DNA of 64,000 nt. It comes from JAKALD01 sp963817785 (GTDB lineage: Bacteria; Pseudomonadota; Gammaproteobacteria; Burkholderiales; SG8-39). How positions within the stretch are numbered: position 1 is the stretch's first letter; every line of letters starts with the position of its first letter. This document shows, in pieces, positions 10,679 through 19,129 of this stretch. The translations under genes were made by a program, and so were the position numbers. The stretch is taken from the NCBI GenBank assembly GCA_963817785.1, contig CAWFPL010000002.1, positions 310,001 to 374,000 of the forward strand, read 5' to 3'. Below the pieces are notes generated by a model. The model was given only the letters and a program-made list of their open reading frames with translations, ran no database searches and was not told where the DNA came from.

Positions 10679-12145
10679 GTGCTGGGTGGGCTGATCCGCA
10701 GGCTGGTCCGAGGCCGCCGCGCCTCCGGGGCGCCCGGCGGCGAAGCGCCGGCCGATTTCGAAGCGGTGCGCGTGGCGCTCGAACGCGGCGACGGCGGCGC
10801 AGCGCGTGCCGCGTTCGCACGCCTGCCGCACGCGGCGCAACTGTCTTCCAGGGGGAACGAGCTTGCCGGCCTGATCGAATACGACGCCGGTCGCTTCGAG
10901 CGCGCGAGCGACCTGCTCGAATGCGCGGTGGCGGCCGATCCGAACCGGGCCACCGCGCACTGCAATCTCGGACAATGCCTGCAGCTGCTGGGCGAGCTGG
11001 ACGCCGCGGCGCTGCACCTGAGCCGCGCGCTCGAGCTGGCGCCCGGTTTCCCGGATGCGCAGCGCAACCTGGCGCTGGTGCACTACCGGGGAGGCGAGCT
11101 GGGCGCCGCGGAGGCGCTCTGCCGGCGCACCCTGCTGGCCGAGCCCGATCGCACGGCGACGCACATATTGCTTGGCGAGATCCTGCTCGCCCAGGGGCGC
11201 TACGCGGAGGCCTGGCCGGAGTTCGAGTGGCGCCGGGACGATCCCCGCGTGAAGCGCGCGCGCAACCTGCACCCTGCGGCGCAGTGGCACGGCGAAGCGC
11301 TGCACCCGGGCGAGACGCTCCTGCTGTGGACCGAACAGGGCTACGGCGACATGTTCCAGTTCGCGCGCTTCCTGCCGGTCGCGGCGGCGCGTCTGCCCGG
11401 AGTCCGTCTGGTGGTCGCCTGCCCGGAATCGGTCCAGGGCCTGATGCGTCGCGTGTCGGGCGTGAGCGACGCCATCGCGCAGGCGGCCAATCCCGACGGC
11501 GCGCACCTGCAGGCGGCGCTGCTCAGCCTGCCGTTGCGCCTCGGCGCCGACGCCGCGGCGGTCAGCAATGCGGGCGCGTACCTGCGAGCAGAGCCGGCGC
11601 GGGTCGAGCAGTTTGCCCGCCAGCTGCAGGGCAATCCCGCGCCCAGGGTCGGGCTGGTGTGGCAAAGCGGCCGGCACACGGGCATCGGCCACGCGGACGC
11701 GCTTTTGAACGCCAGCCGCGACATCGGCTTCGACGTGCTGGCCGGCGCGCTGCCGCAGGGGCGGCTGCGCTACCTGAATCTGCAGCTCGAGCACGGGCTC
11801 GCGCCGCAGGCATTCGCCGCGGCCGGCGTGGAAGAGTGGAGCGGCTCGATCCGCGACTTCGAGGACACCGCGGCGCTGCTCGCGAACCTGGACCTGGTGG
11901 TCACGGTGGACACCTCGGTGGCGCACCTCGCCGCGGCGCTGGGCCGTCCGACCTGGGTGCTGTGCCGGTTCGATGCGTGCTGGCGCTGGATGAAGGGCGC
12001 GGCGGCGAGCGACTGGTATCCCGCGGCCAGGCGCTTCTTCCAGAACCGCCCGCGCGACTGGGCGGCGGTGCTGCGCGCGCTGCGCGCCGAGCTGGAGGGC
12101 CCGGGCGTGCAGGCCGGATCCGGCGCGAATGCGCGCCGCTCCTGA
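10679..12145 (+). CDS. TPR protein with GT9-like C-terminal domain
   Basis: A 488-residue protein with a GTG start. Residues about 20-200 hold tetratricopeptide repeats (for example ATAHCNLGQCLQLLGELDAA and AEPDRTATHILLGEILLAQG). The C-terminal half resembles glycosyltransferase family 9/heptosyltransferase-like domains, including PRVGLVWQSG and VTVDTSVAHLAAALGRPTW. TPR-GT9 fusions of this kind are common in proteobacteria but poorly characterised. A sugar-transfer or protein-glycosylation role is possible. The gene sits between ruvA and ruvB, which are normally adjacent. Confidence 0.8.
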   Translation: MLGGLIRRLVRGRRASGAPGGEAPADFEAVRVALERGDGGAARAAFARLPHAAQLSSRGNELAGLIEYDAGRFERASDLLECAVAADPNRATAHCNLGQCLQLLGELDAAALHLSRALELAPGFPDAQRNLALVHYRGGELGAAEALCRRTLLAEPDRTATHILLGEILLAQGRYAEAWPEFEWRRDDPRVKRARNLHPAAQWHGEALHPGETLLLWTEQGYGDMFQFARFLPVAAARLPGVRLVVACPESVQGLMRRVSGVSDAIAQAANPDGAHLQAALLSLPLRLGADAAAVSNAGAYLRAEPARVEQFARQLQGNPAPRVGLVWQSGRHTGIGHADALLNASRDIGFDVLAGALPQGRLRYLNLQLEHGLAPQAFAAAGVEEWSGSIRDFEDTAALLANLDLVVTVDTSVAHLAAALGRPTWVLCRFDACWRWMKGAAASDWYPAARRFFQNRPRDWAAVLRALRAELEGPGVQAGSGANARRS

Positions 12146-12159
12146 AGTATGATGCGGCG

Positions 12160-13221
12160 ATGTCGATCGAGACGGACCGCCTGATCTCCATCGCGCCGGC
12201 GTCCGCGCAGGAAGAGCAGTTCGAGCGCTCGCTGCGACCGCTGGCGCTGGCCGATTACGTCGGCCAGGACAAGGTGCGCGGCCAGCTCGAGATCTTCATC
12301 CAGGCGGCGCGCGCGCGCGGCGAGGCGCTCGATCACGTGCTGCTGTTCGGTCCCCCGGGCCTGGGCAAGACCACGCTCGCGCACATCATCGCGCGCGAGA
12401 TGGGCGTCAATCTGCGCCAGACCTCGGGCCCGGTGCTCGAGCGCCCGGGCGACCTCGCTGCGCTGCTCACCAACCTCGAGTCGCGCGACGTGCTGTTCAT
12501 CGACGAGATCCACCGCCTCTCGCCGGTGGTGGAGGAAATCCTCTACCCGGCGCTCGAGGACTACCAGATCGACATCATGATCGGCGAAGGCCCGGCGGCG
12601 CGCTCGATCAAGCTCGACCTGCCGCCGTTTACCCTGGTGGGCGCGACTACGCGCGCCGGCATGCTGACCAGCCCGCTGCGCGACCGTTTCGGCATCGCGG
12701 CGCGGCTCGAGTTCTACGGCGCCGCCGAGCTCGCGACCATCGTGCGGCGCTCGGCGCGGCTGCTCGAGGTGCAGCTCGCCGACGAGGGGGCGAGCGAGAT
12801 CGCGCGCCGCTCGCGCGGCACGCCGCGAATCGCCAACCGGCTGCTGCGCCGCGTGCGCGACTACGCGCAGGTGAAAGCCGACGGCGTGGTGACCGAGCCG
12901 GTCGCCGATGCCGCCCTGAGGATGCTCGACGTCGACGCGCTCGGGCTCGACCTGATGGACCGCAAGCTGCTGCTCGCGGTGATCGAGAAGTTCTCCGGCG
13001 GGCCGGTCGGAATCGAGAATCTCGCCGCCGCGATCGGCGAGGAGCGCGACACCATCGAGGACGTGCTCGAGCCTTTCCTGATTCAGCAGGGCTACCTGCA
13101 GCGCACTCTGCGCGGGCGTGTCGCGACCGTGGCCGCCTACCGCCATTTCGGCATTCTCGTGCCGGCAGCGATGCAGGACCTGTGGAGCGAGCCGCGGCCG
13201 GGCGAACGCGAGGCGGGCTGA
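12160..13221 (+). CDS. ruvB: Holliday junction branch-migration ATPase RuvB
   Basis: A 353-residue AAA+ ATPase. It has Walker A (FGPPGLGKTT, about residues 61-70), Walker B (LFIDEIHRL), sensor 1 (GATTRAG) and the arginine finger region (SPLRDRFG). The C-terminal winged helix ends with AYRHFG, as in RuvB. It drives branch migration as a hexameric ring on RuvA-bound junctions. The ATG at 12160 gives the normal length; the TPR gene ends 14 nt upstream. Confidence 0.97.
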   Translation: MSIETDRLISIAPASAQEEQFERSLRPLALADYVGQDKVRGQLEIFIQAARARGEALDHVLLFGPPGLGKTTLAHIIAREMGVNLRQTSGPVLERPGDLAALLTNLESRDVLFIDEIHRLSPVVEEILYPALEDYQIDIMIGEGPAARSIKLDLPPFTLVGATTRAGMLTSPLRDRFGIAARLEFYGAAELATIVRRSARLLEVQLADEGASEIARRSRGTPRIANRLLRRVRDYAQVKADGVVTEPVADAALRMLDVDALGLDLMDRKLLLAVIEKFSGGPVGIENLAAAIGEERDTIEDVLEPFLIQQGYLQRTLRGRVATVAAYRHFGILVPAAMQDLWSEPRPGEREAG

Positions 13222-13274
13222 TATCACTTCCGGTGCGTCGATCGCAACGACCCGTGCGCGCGGTGAGGGCCGGC

Positions 13275-13679
13275 ATGCCTGAGCCCTTCAGCATTCCGGT
13301 CCGGGTCTACTACCAGGACACCGACGCCGGCGGCGTGGTGTTCCACGCCCAGTACCTCGCCTTCATGGAGCGCGCGCGCACCGAGCTGCTCAATGCCGGC
13401 GGACTCGACCTCGCGCGCTTCGCCGACGAGCGCGGCGTGCTGTTCATGGTGCACGAGCTTGCGATGCGCTTTCACCGCCCGGCGCGCCTGAACGACATGC
13501 TCTCGGTGAGCGCGGAAGTTGCTAGAATCGGCGCCGCGAGCCTCGCCTTCCGCCAGCGCGTGCAGCGCGGCGGGGAATTGCTGGTCGAAGCGGATGTCAC
13601 GCTCGCGCTGGTCGACCGCGACCGCGGCCGGCCGGCGCGCATGCCCGAAGAACTCAAGAAGCTGCTGGGGAACGCATGA
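13275..13679 (+). CDS. ybgC: Tol-Pal system-associated acyl-CoA thioesterase YbgC
   Basis: A 134-residue hotdog-fold thioesterase. The family signature YYQDTDAGGVVFHAQY contains the catalytic aspartate. It hydrolyses acyl-CoA thioesters and heads the tol-pal cluster in many proteobacteria, where it is linked to membrane lipid metabolism. The start at 13275 places the first strand at the N terminus; a longer reading frame begins inside the end of ruvB and is less likely. The stop overlaps the tolQ start (ATGA). Confidence 0.93.
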   Translation: MPEPFSIPVRVYYQDTDAGGVVFHAQYLAFMERARTELLNAGGLDLARFADERGVLFMVHELAMRFHRPARLNDMLSVSAEVARIGAASLAFRQRVQRGGELLVEADVTLALVDRDRGRPARMPEELKKLLGNA

Positions 13680-14359
13680 CTGTCACGCAGGATCTGGATT
13701 TCTGGTCGCTCGTCGTCCACGCGAGCATCGTGGTGAAGATCGTGCTGGCGCTGCTGCTGGCGGTGTCGTTCACCTCCTGGATGTTCATCTTCCGCAAGTG
13801 GTTCGCCATCCGGCTCGCGCGCGCGCAGACCGAGCAGTTCGAGCGCGAGTTCTGGGGCGGCAACGACCTGAACGCGCTGTACCAGGGCGCGGTCGCCCAC
13901 CGCCACTCGATCGGCAGCCTGGAGCGCATCTTCGAGGCCGGCTTTCGCGAGTTCGCCAAGCTGCGCGGCCAGCGCGGCACCGAGGCGAGCGTGATGGTCG
14001 ACGGCGCGCGGCGCGCGATGCGCGCCACGTTCCAGCGCGAGATGGACCTGCTCGAGCGCCATCTCGCGTTTCTCGCCTCGACCGGCTCGGTGAGCCCCTA
14101 CGTGGGCCTGTTCGGCACCGTCTGGGGCATCATGCACGCGTTCCGCAGCCTGGCCAACGTGCAGCAGGCGACCCTGGCGCAGGTCGCTCCGGGCATCGCC
14201 GAGGCGCTGGTCGCGACCGCGATCGGCCTGTTCGCCGCCATCCCGGCGGTGGTGGCTTACAACCGCTACTCGCACGACATCGACCGGCTCGCGATCCGCT
14301 TCGAGAGCTTCATGGAGGAGTTCTCCAACATCCTCCAGCGCCAGCCCGCGGCGCACTGA
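13676..14359 (+). CDS. tolQ: Tol-Pal system proton channel subunit TolQ
   Basis: A 227-residue inner-membrane protein of the TolQ/ExbB family. One membrane segment is near residues 19-39. Two more follow the cytoplasmic loop, around VSPYVGLFGTVWGIMHAF and EALVATAIGLFAAIPAVVAYN. With TolR it forms the ion channel that energises TolA during outer-membrane constriction at division. It is translationally coupled to ybgC and is 13 nt from tolR. Confidence 0.96.
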   Translation: MTVTQDLDFWSLVVHASIVVKIVLALLLAVSFTSWMFIFRKWFAIRLARAQTEQFEREFWGGNDLNALYQGAVAHRHSIGSLERIFEAGFREFAKLRGQRGTEASVMVDGARRAMRATFQREMDLLERHLAFLASTGSVSPYVGLFGTVWGIMHAFRSLANVQQATLAQVAPGIAEALVATAIGLFAAIPAVVAYNRYSHDIDRLAIRFESFMEEFSNILQRQPAAH

Positions 14360-14372
14360 GCGGAGCGAGCGC

Positions 14373-14801
14373 ATGCCCTCCCTGCACCGCAAGCGCGGCC
14401 CGATGCACGAGATCAACATCGTGCCTTACGTGGACGTCATGCTGGTGCTACTGGTGATCTTCATGGTCACCGCCCCGCTGGTCACGCCGGGAATTGTCGA
14501 GCTGCCCTCGGTGTCCAAGGCTTCGAACGTGCCGGTGGCTCCGCTCGAGGTGCTGATCAAGGAGGACCGGTCGATCATCGTGCGCAGTCGCGACGCGAAG
14601 GGCGCGGTGAGCGACGAGCGGCGCGTGTCGCGCGGCGAGCTCGCGCAGCTGATCCGCGAGCGCCAGGCGAAGAACCCCGATCAGCCGGTGCTGATCGCCG
14701 CCGACAAGAACGTGCGCTACGAGGCGGTCATGAACGTGATGGACGAGCTGCAGAAGGAGCAGGTGAGGCGGGTCGGCCTGCTGGTCAAGCCTGCACGCTG
14801 A
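14373..14801 (+). CDS. tolR: Tol-Pal system subunit TolR
   Basis: A 142-residue ExbD/TolR protein. A single membrane helix at about residues 16-36 (IVPYVDVMLVLLVIFMV) carries aspartate 21, equivalent to the proton-pathway aspartate of TolR. A periplasmic domain follows (about 50-142) with the IAADKNVRYEAVM segment. It acts with TolQ as stator. The gene is tightly packed between tolQ and tolA. Confidence 0.96.
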   Translation: MPSLHRKRGPMHEINIVPYVDVMLVLLVIFMVTAPLVTPGIVELPSVSKASNVPVAPLEVLIKEDRSIIVRSRDAKGAVSDERRVSRGELAQLIRERQAKNPDQPVLIAADKNVRYEAVMNVMDELQKEQVRRVGLLVKPAR

Positions 14802-14808
14802 AGGGCGG

Positions 14809-15666
14809 ATGAGCGAAGCACGCGCGGTCCCCGGCTTCGAGGAGCGCAGGGAACCCGGCCTCGGGCGCTCGATCGCGCTCGCGGCCGCGGTGCACCTGGT
14901 GCTGATCGCGGTGCTGTTCCTGGGCTTGAGCTGGCAGAGCCGGTCGCCCGAGGTCGTCGCGGTCGAGCTCTGGAGCGCGCCGCTCGAGCCCAGCCCGCGG
15001 CCCAAGGTCGCACCACCGCCCGCGCCGCAACCGAAAGTGGAGCCCAAGCCCGCGCCGAAGGTGGAGCCCAAGCCCGAGCCGCGCATCGCCAAGCCGGACA
15101 TCGCGCTCAAGGAAAAGCCGAAGCCCAAGCCGAAGCCCGAGGTCAAGCCGAAGCCCGAGCCGAAACCGAAGCCAAAGCCGAAACCGAAGCCAAAGCCGAA
15201 TCCGAAGCCAAAACCGAATCCGAAGCTGCGCGAGGAGCAGGCGCGCAGGCAGGAGCAGCAGCAGCTGCAGAAGCAGCTGCACCAGGAGATCGCGCGCGAG
15301 CGGGCGGCGCTCAGCGTGGCGCGCGAGCAGCAACTCATCCAGCAGCAGCTCGCGCAGGCGACCGCCGCGGCCGACGCCAAGGCGCTCGCCGCGTGGGTGG
15401 ACAAGGTCAAGGCCAAGATCCGCGGCAACATCGTGCTGCCCCCCGGCATCAACGGCAACCCCGAGGCGCAGTTCGAGGTCGTGCAGCTGCCCACGGGCGA
15501 GGTGCTCACGGTGACGCTGAAGAAATCCAGCGGCAACGGGGCGCTGGACGACGCGATCGTGCGGGCGATCCGGAAATCGTCGCCCCTGCCCAAGCCCGAC
15601 GATCCGTCGTTGTTCCACCGCAGCTTCACCCTTCATTACTGGCCATTCGAAGACAAGGACCAATGA
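14809..15666 (+). CDS. tolA: Tol-Pal system protein TolA
   Basis: A 285-residue TolA. It has one membrane helix (about 21-41) and then a long Lys-Pro-rich stretch (about 61-139) of nearly uninterrupted KP dipeptides. A Gln/Glu/Arg-rich coiled coil follows (about 140-195), then a globular C-terminal domain (about 195-285) with a conserved segment around IRGNIVLPPGING. It spans the periplasm and transmits force from TolQR to the Pal complex. The KP stretch replaces much of the alanine-rich helix of the enteric protein and should form a stiff extended rod. Confidence 0.92.
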   Translation: MSEARAVPGFEERREPGLGRSIALAAAVHLVLIAVLFLGLSWQSRSPEVVAVELWSAPLEPSPRPKVAPPPAPQPKVEPKPAPKVEPKPEPRIAKPDIALKEKPKPKPKPEVKPKPEPKPKPKPKPKPKPNPKPKPNPKLREEQARRQEQQQLQKQLHQEIARERAALSVAREQQLIQQQLAQATAAADAKALAAWVDKVKAKIRGNIVLPPGINGNPEAQFEVVQLPTGEVLTVTLKKSSGNGALDDAIVRAIRKSSPLPKPDDPSLFHRSFTLHYWPFEDKDQ

Positions 15667-15716
15667 ACGCCAATCTGTCGTCAGCGGGCGACGCGCGGGC
15701 AATCGCCCGCCTTCGC

Positions 15717-15722
15717 TATAAT
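15717..15722 (+). promoter_or_regulatory. Possible -10 element upstream of tolB
   Basis: A perfect TATAAT lies 36 nt upstream of the chosen tolB start, just after the tolA stop. No good -35 match is visible at the expected spacing, so it may be weak or fortuitous. If real, tolB-pal-cpoB-queC could be transcribed separately from tolQRA. Confidence 0.4.
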
Positions 15723-15752
15723 CGCGGCTCGCTCACCGCAATGAGAGGGGCC

Positions 15753-17057
15753 ATGCACGGCATGCTCGCGCGCTGGACCAATTTTCTGGCCATCGCCTTC
15801 GCCGCGTTCACCGCGCTCGCCTCTCCGCAGGCGGCGGCGCAGCTCTCGATCGAGATCACCGGCGCCGGCGCGAACCGCATCCCGATCGCGATCGTGCCGT
15901 TTCCGGGCGAGGGCGCGCTGCCGGCGCCCGGAATCACCGCGATCGTGCGCGCCGACCTGGAGCGCAGCGGCCTGTTTCGCGCAATCGAGGTGCCGCCGCT
16001 CACCCCGCCGCCGACCGAGGCGTCCAACGTGGATTACGCCGAATGGAGCGCGCGGCTCGCCGACGCGCTGGTGCTCGGCTCGGTCGCGGCGCGGCCGGAC
16101 GGGCGCTTCGAGGTGCGCTTTCGCCTGTTCGACGTGGCGCGGCAGCTGCCGCTCGGCGGGGTCGCCTACACCCTGGCCGGGGACCAGGTGCGCGCGACCG
16201 CGCATCGCATTTCGGATTACGTGTACCAGAAGCTCACCGGCGTGAGAGGCGTGTTCTCGACGCGCATCGCGTACGTGGTCAAGCGCGGCCCGCGCTACGA
16301 GCTGCAGATCGCCGACGAGGACGGCGCCGACGAGGAGACCGCGCTCGCCTCGTTCGAGCCGATCATCTCGCCGACCTGGTCGCCCGACGGCAAGAAGCTC
16401 GCCTACGTGTCGTTCGAGACCAAGAAGCCGGTCGTGTACGTGCACTCGCTGCTCGACGGCAAGCGCCACGTGGTGGCGAACTTCAAGGGCTCCAACTCCG
16501 CGCCGGCGTGGTCCCCGGACGGCAAGCAGCTCGCGGTGGCGCTGTCGCGCGACGGCGGCTCGCAGCTGTATCTCATCAACCCGGACGGCACCGGCGTGCG
16601 CCGCATCACCAACTCGAACGCGATCGACACCGAGCCGGTGTTCTCGCCCGACGGCAAGTGGATCTATTTCACCTCGGATCGCGGCGGCAGCCCGCAGATC
16701 TACCGCATGCCCGCCACCGGCGGCGACGCGGTGCGCATCACGTTCCAGGGCAGCTACAACGTCTCGCCGCGCATCAGCCCCGACGGCAAGAGTCTCGCCT
16801 TCATCACGCGCACCGACGCCGGCCAGTTCCGGGTCGCGCTGCTCGATCTCGGCAGCGGCCAGGTGCAGATCCTGACCGACGGCGACCGCGACGAGTCCCC
16901 GAGCTTCTCGCCCAACGGGCGCATGATCCTGTATGCGACCGTGATCAACAACCAGGGCGTGCTGTCGGCGGTTTCGATCGACGGCCGCGTCAAGTATCGC
17001 CTCACCGTCGTCGGCGGCGACGTGCGCGAGCCCGCGTGGGGCCCGTTCATCCAGTGA
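15753..17057 (+). CDS. tolB: Tol-Pal system beta-propeller protein TolB
   Basis: About 434 residues. It has a signal peptide (hydrophobic core LAIAFAAFTALA, cleavage after about residue 29), an N-terminal domain (IPIAIVPFPGEG) and a six-bladed propeller with repeated SPDGK segments (SPTWSPDGKKLAYVSF, PAWSPDGKQLAV, PVFSPDGKWIYF, PRISPDGKSLAF). TolB binds Pal in the periplasm. I chose the ATG at 15753 because a GAGAGGGG lies just upstream. ATGs at 15741 and 15762 are alternatives, and the frame stays open up to 15663. Confidence 0.93.
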   Translation: MHGMLARWTNFLAIAFAAFTALASPQAAAQLSIEITGAGANRIPIAIVPFPGEGALPAPGITAIVRADLERSGLFRAIEVPPLTPPPTEASNVDYAEWSARLADALVLGSVAARPDGRFEVRFRLFDVARQLPLGGVAYTLAGDQVRATAHRISDYVYQKLTGVRGVFSTRIAYVVKRGPRYELQIADEDGADEETALASFEPIISPTWSPDGKKLAYVSFETKKPVVYVHSLLDGKRHVVANFKGSNSAPAWSPDGKQLAVALSRDGGSQLYLINPDGTGVRRITNSNAIDTEPVFSPDGKWIYFTSDRGGSPQIYRMPATGGDAVRITFQGSYNVSPRISPDGKSLAFITRTDAGQFRVALLDLGSGQVQILTDGDRDESPSFSPNGRMILYATVINNQGVLSAVSIDGRVKYRLTVVGGDVREPAWGPFIQ

Positions 17058-17079
17058 CCAGGACCCAGGGAGAATTGCC

Positions 17080-17628
17080 ATGCGCGTTGTCTTGATCGCA
17101 TTGCTCGGCGCACTGCTGGCGGCCTGCGCGAGCACCTCCACGCAACGGGCGGCTGCCGGGGTCGAGGAAGCCAGCCCGGCGGCTGCGGGGCAGCCCGGTG
17201 CCCAGGCGCAGGGCGTCGCAGGCAAGGGCGTGCAGGGCGCGGGGCTCGGCGCCCAGGCGGTGAACCCGCTCAAGGACCCGAACAACATCCTGTCCAAGCG
17301 TTCGGTGTACTACGACTTCGACCAGTACGACATCAAGGACGAGTACAAGCCGATCGTCGAGGCGCACGCCGAGTACCTGCGCGCCCATCCCGGCATCAAG
17401 GTGCTGATCCAGGGCAACACCGACGAGCGCGGCAGCCGCGAGTACAACGTTGCGCTCGGCCAGCGCCGGGCGGAGGGCGTGAAGAAGATGCTGATCCTGC
17501 TCGGCGCGCAGGAAGGGCAGATCGAGGCGGTGAGCCTGGGCGAGGAGAAGCCGCGCGACCCGGGCCGCAGCGAGGCGGCCTACGCCCAGAACCGGCGCAG
17601 CGACATCCTCTATCCGGGCGAGTACTGA
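17080..17628 (+). CDS. pal: Peptidoglycan-associated lipoprotein Pal
   Basis: A 182-residue lipoprotein. The lipobox LLAAC sets the mature N terminus at cysteine 16. After a low-complexity linker, an OmpA-like domain (about 75-180) contains the peptidoglycan-binding segment GNTDERGSREYNVALGQRRA. Pal anchors the outer membrane to peptidoglycan and is the target of TolB and TolA. The start has the Shine-Dalgarno-like run GGGAGAA upstream. Confidence 0.96.
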   Translation: MRVVLIALLGALLAACASTSTQRAAAGVEEASPAAAGQPGAQAQGVAGKGVQGAGLGAQAVNPLKDPNNILSKRSVYYDFDQYDIKDEYKPIVEAHAEYLRAHPGIKVLIQGNTDERGSREYNVALGQRRAEGVKKMLILLGAQEGQIEAVSLGEEKPRDPGRSEAAYAQNRRSDILYPGEY

Positions 17629-17631
17629 GCC

Positions 17632-18399
17632 ATGCGCCGCCCCGCCGTTATTGCCGCGCTCCTGCTCTCGCTCGCCTGGTCGGGCAGCGCGTTCGCGCTG
17701 TTCGGCGACGACGAGGCGCGCGCGCAGATCCAGCAGCTCAAGCAGCAGGTCGGCGCGGACGAGCAGCGGCTTTCGAAGCTCGAGGCCGGAGCCGCGGGCC
17801 AGGGCGCGATTCTCGAGCTCTCCGGCCAGATCCAGTCGCTGCGCAGCGACTTCGCGAATCTGCGCGGCGAGATGGAGGTGATTCAGCACCAGCTCGACAC
17901 CGACGAGAAACGCCAGAAGGACCTGTACCTCGACATCGACACGCGCCTGCGCAAGCTGGAGCAGCCGGCGGAGCAGGGCGCCGCGGCACAGAAGCCGGCG
18001 ACCCCGGCCGCGCCGACGCCGGCCGAGACGCAGGCCTACGAGGCGGCGCTCAACGAGTTCCGGCTCGGCAAATATCCGCGCGCGATCCAGGCATTTTCAG
18101 CATTCATCACGGCGAATCCCGCCAGCTCGCTCGCGCCGTCGGCGCAGTACTGGATCGGCAACGCCTACTTCGCGCAACGCAACTACAAGGGCGCGATCGC
18201 CGCGCAGCAAAAGCTGCTCGCGGGCTGGCCCGACAGCCCCAAGGTGCCCGACGCGATGCTCAACATCGCCAGCTCGCAGGAAGCGCTCGGCGAGAGCGTC
18301 GCGGCGCGCAAGACGCTGGAGAGCCTGCTCGCCAAGTACCCCGGGACCCCGGCTGCCGCGAGCGCCAGGCAGCGCCTCGGCGTGGGGGCCAAGCGCTGA
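17632..18399 (+). CDS. cpoB: Cell division coordinator CpoB (YbgF)
   Basis: A 255-residue periplasmic protein. It has an N-terminal signal peptide (hydrophobic core AVIAALLLSLAWSGSAFA), a coiled-coil region (about residues 30-110), a proline/alanine linker and C-terminal TPR repeats (about 135-250, with QYWIGNAYFAQRNYKGAIA). CpoB links peptidoglycan synthesis to Tol-driven outer-membrane constriction. It completes the ybgC-tolQRAB-pal-cpoB cluster. Its TGA overlaps the proposed queC start. Confidence 0.94.
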   Translation: MRRPAVIAALLLSLAWSGSAFALFGDDEARAQIQQLKQQVGADEQRLSKLEAGAAGQGAILELSGQIQSLRSDFANLRGEMEVIQHQLDTDEKRQKDLYLDIDTRLRKLEQPAEQGAAAQKPATPAAPTPAETQAYEAALNEFRLGKYPRAIQAFSAFITANPASSLAPSAQYWIGNAYFAQRNYKGAIAAQQKLLAGWPDSPKVPDAMLNIASSQEALGESVAARKTLESLLAKYPGTPAAASARQRLGVGAKR

Positions 18400-19067
18400 A
18401 CCGAGCCGTCGTCCTGCTATCGGGCGGGCTCGATTCCGCGACCACGCTGGCGTGGGCGCGCAGCGAAGGCTACGACTGCTGGTGCCTGTCGGTCGATTAC
18501 GGCCAGCGCCATGCCGCCGAGCTCGACGCGGCGCGGCGCGTGGCCGGGCGCTTCGGTGCCGTCGAGCATCGCGTCGTGCGGCTCGACCTGTCGCAGTTCG
18601 GCGGTTCGGCCCTCACCGACCGCGCGATCGCGGTGCCGACCGGCGACGTTCAGCCCGGCATCCCGGCGACCTACGTGCCGGCGCGCAACACGATCCTGCT
18701 CTCGCTCGCGCTCGCCTGGGCCGAAGTGCTCGGCGCGCAGCACCTCTTCGTCGGCGCCAACGCGGTGGACTACTCGGGCTACCCGGATTGCCGGCCGGAG
18801 TACCTGCGCGCGTTCGAGGCCATGGCGAACCTCGCCACCAAGGCCGCGGTCGAGGGGCGGCGCATCGAGGTGCGCGCGCCGCTGCTCGAGCTGCCGAAGG
18901 CGGAGATCGTGAAGCTCGCCCTGCGCCTGGGGGTGGACGCCGCCGAGACGGTCAGCTGTTACCAGCCCGACGCGGACGGCCGCGCCTGCGGCGCCTGCGA
19001 CGCCTGTCGCATCCGCAAGGCCGGCTTCGCGGCGGCCGGGATTGCGGACCCGACCCGCTACCGCTGA
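18396..19067 (+). CDS. queC: 7-cyano-7-deazaguanine synthase QueC
   Basis: A 223-residue queuosine-pathway enzyme that converts 7-carboxy-7-deazaguanine to preQ0 with ATP and ammonia. The PP-loop SGGLDS is near residue 9, and the C-terminal zinc site is C-x8-C-x2-C-x2-C around ACGACDAC. QueC proteins begin just a few residues before AVVLLSGGLDS. The only codon that could serve in this frame is a CTG at 18396 (reading CTG AAC CGA GCC). It overlaps the cpoB stop as CTGA and has a GGGGG run about 7 nt upstream. The first in-frame ATG (18540) would remove the PP-loop. Use of a CTG start is an inference. Confidence 0.88.
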   Translation: MNRAVVLLSGGLDSATTLAWARSEGYDCWCLSVDYGQRHAAELDAARRVAGRFGAVEHRVVRLDLSQFGGSALTDRAIAVPTGDVQPGIPATYVPARNTILLSLALAWAEVLGAQHLFVGANAVDYSGYPDCRPEYLRAFEAMANLATKAAVEGRRIEVRAPLLELPKAEIVKLALRLGVDAAETVSCYQPDADGRACGACDACRIRKAGFAAAGIADPTRYR

Positions 19068-19129
19068 GCAGGCGGCGCGCTTCGGGTATATTAGCGCCCG
19101 CTAATGGATAACCGGAGGAGGAAATTCCG

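Noticed and set aside
14785..15702. Minus-strand frame opposite tolA rich in Leu-Arg-Phe repeats
   Set aside because: It is the complement of the Lys-Pro codon repeats of TolA and has no protein character of its own.
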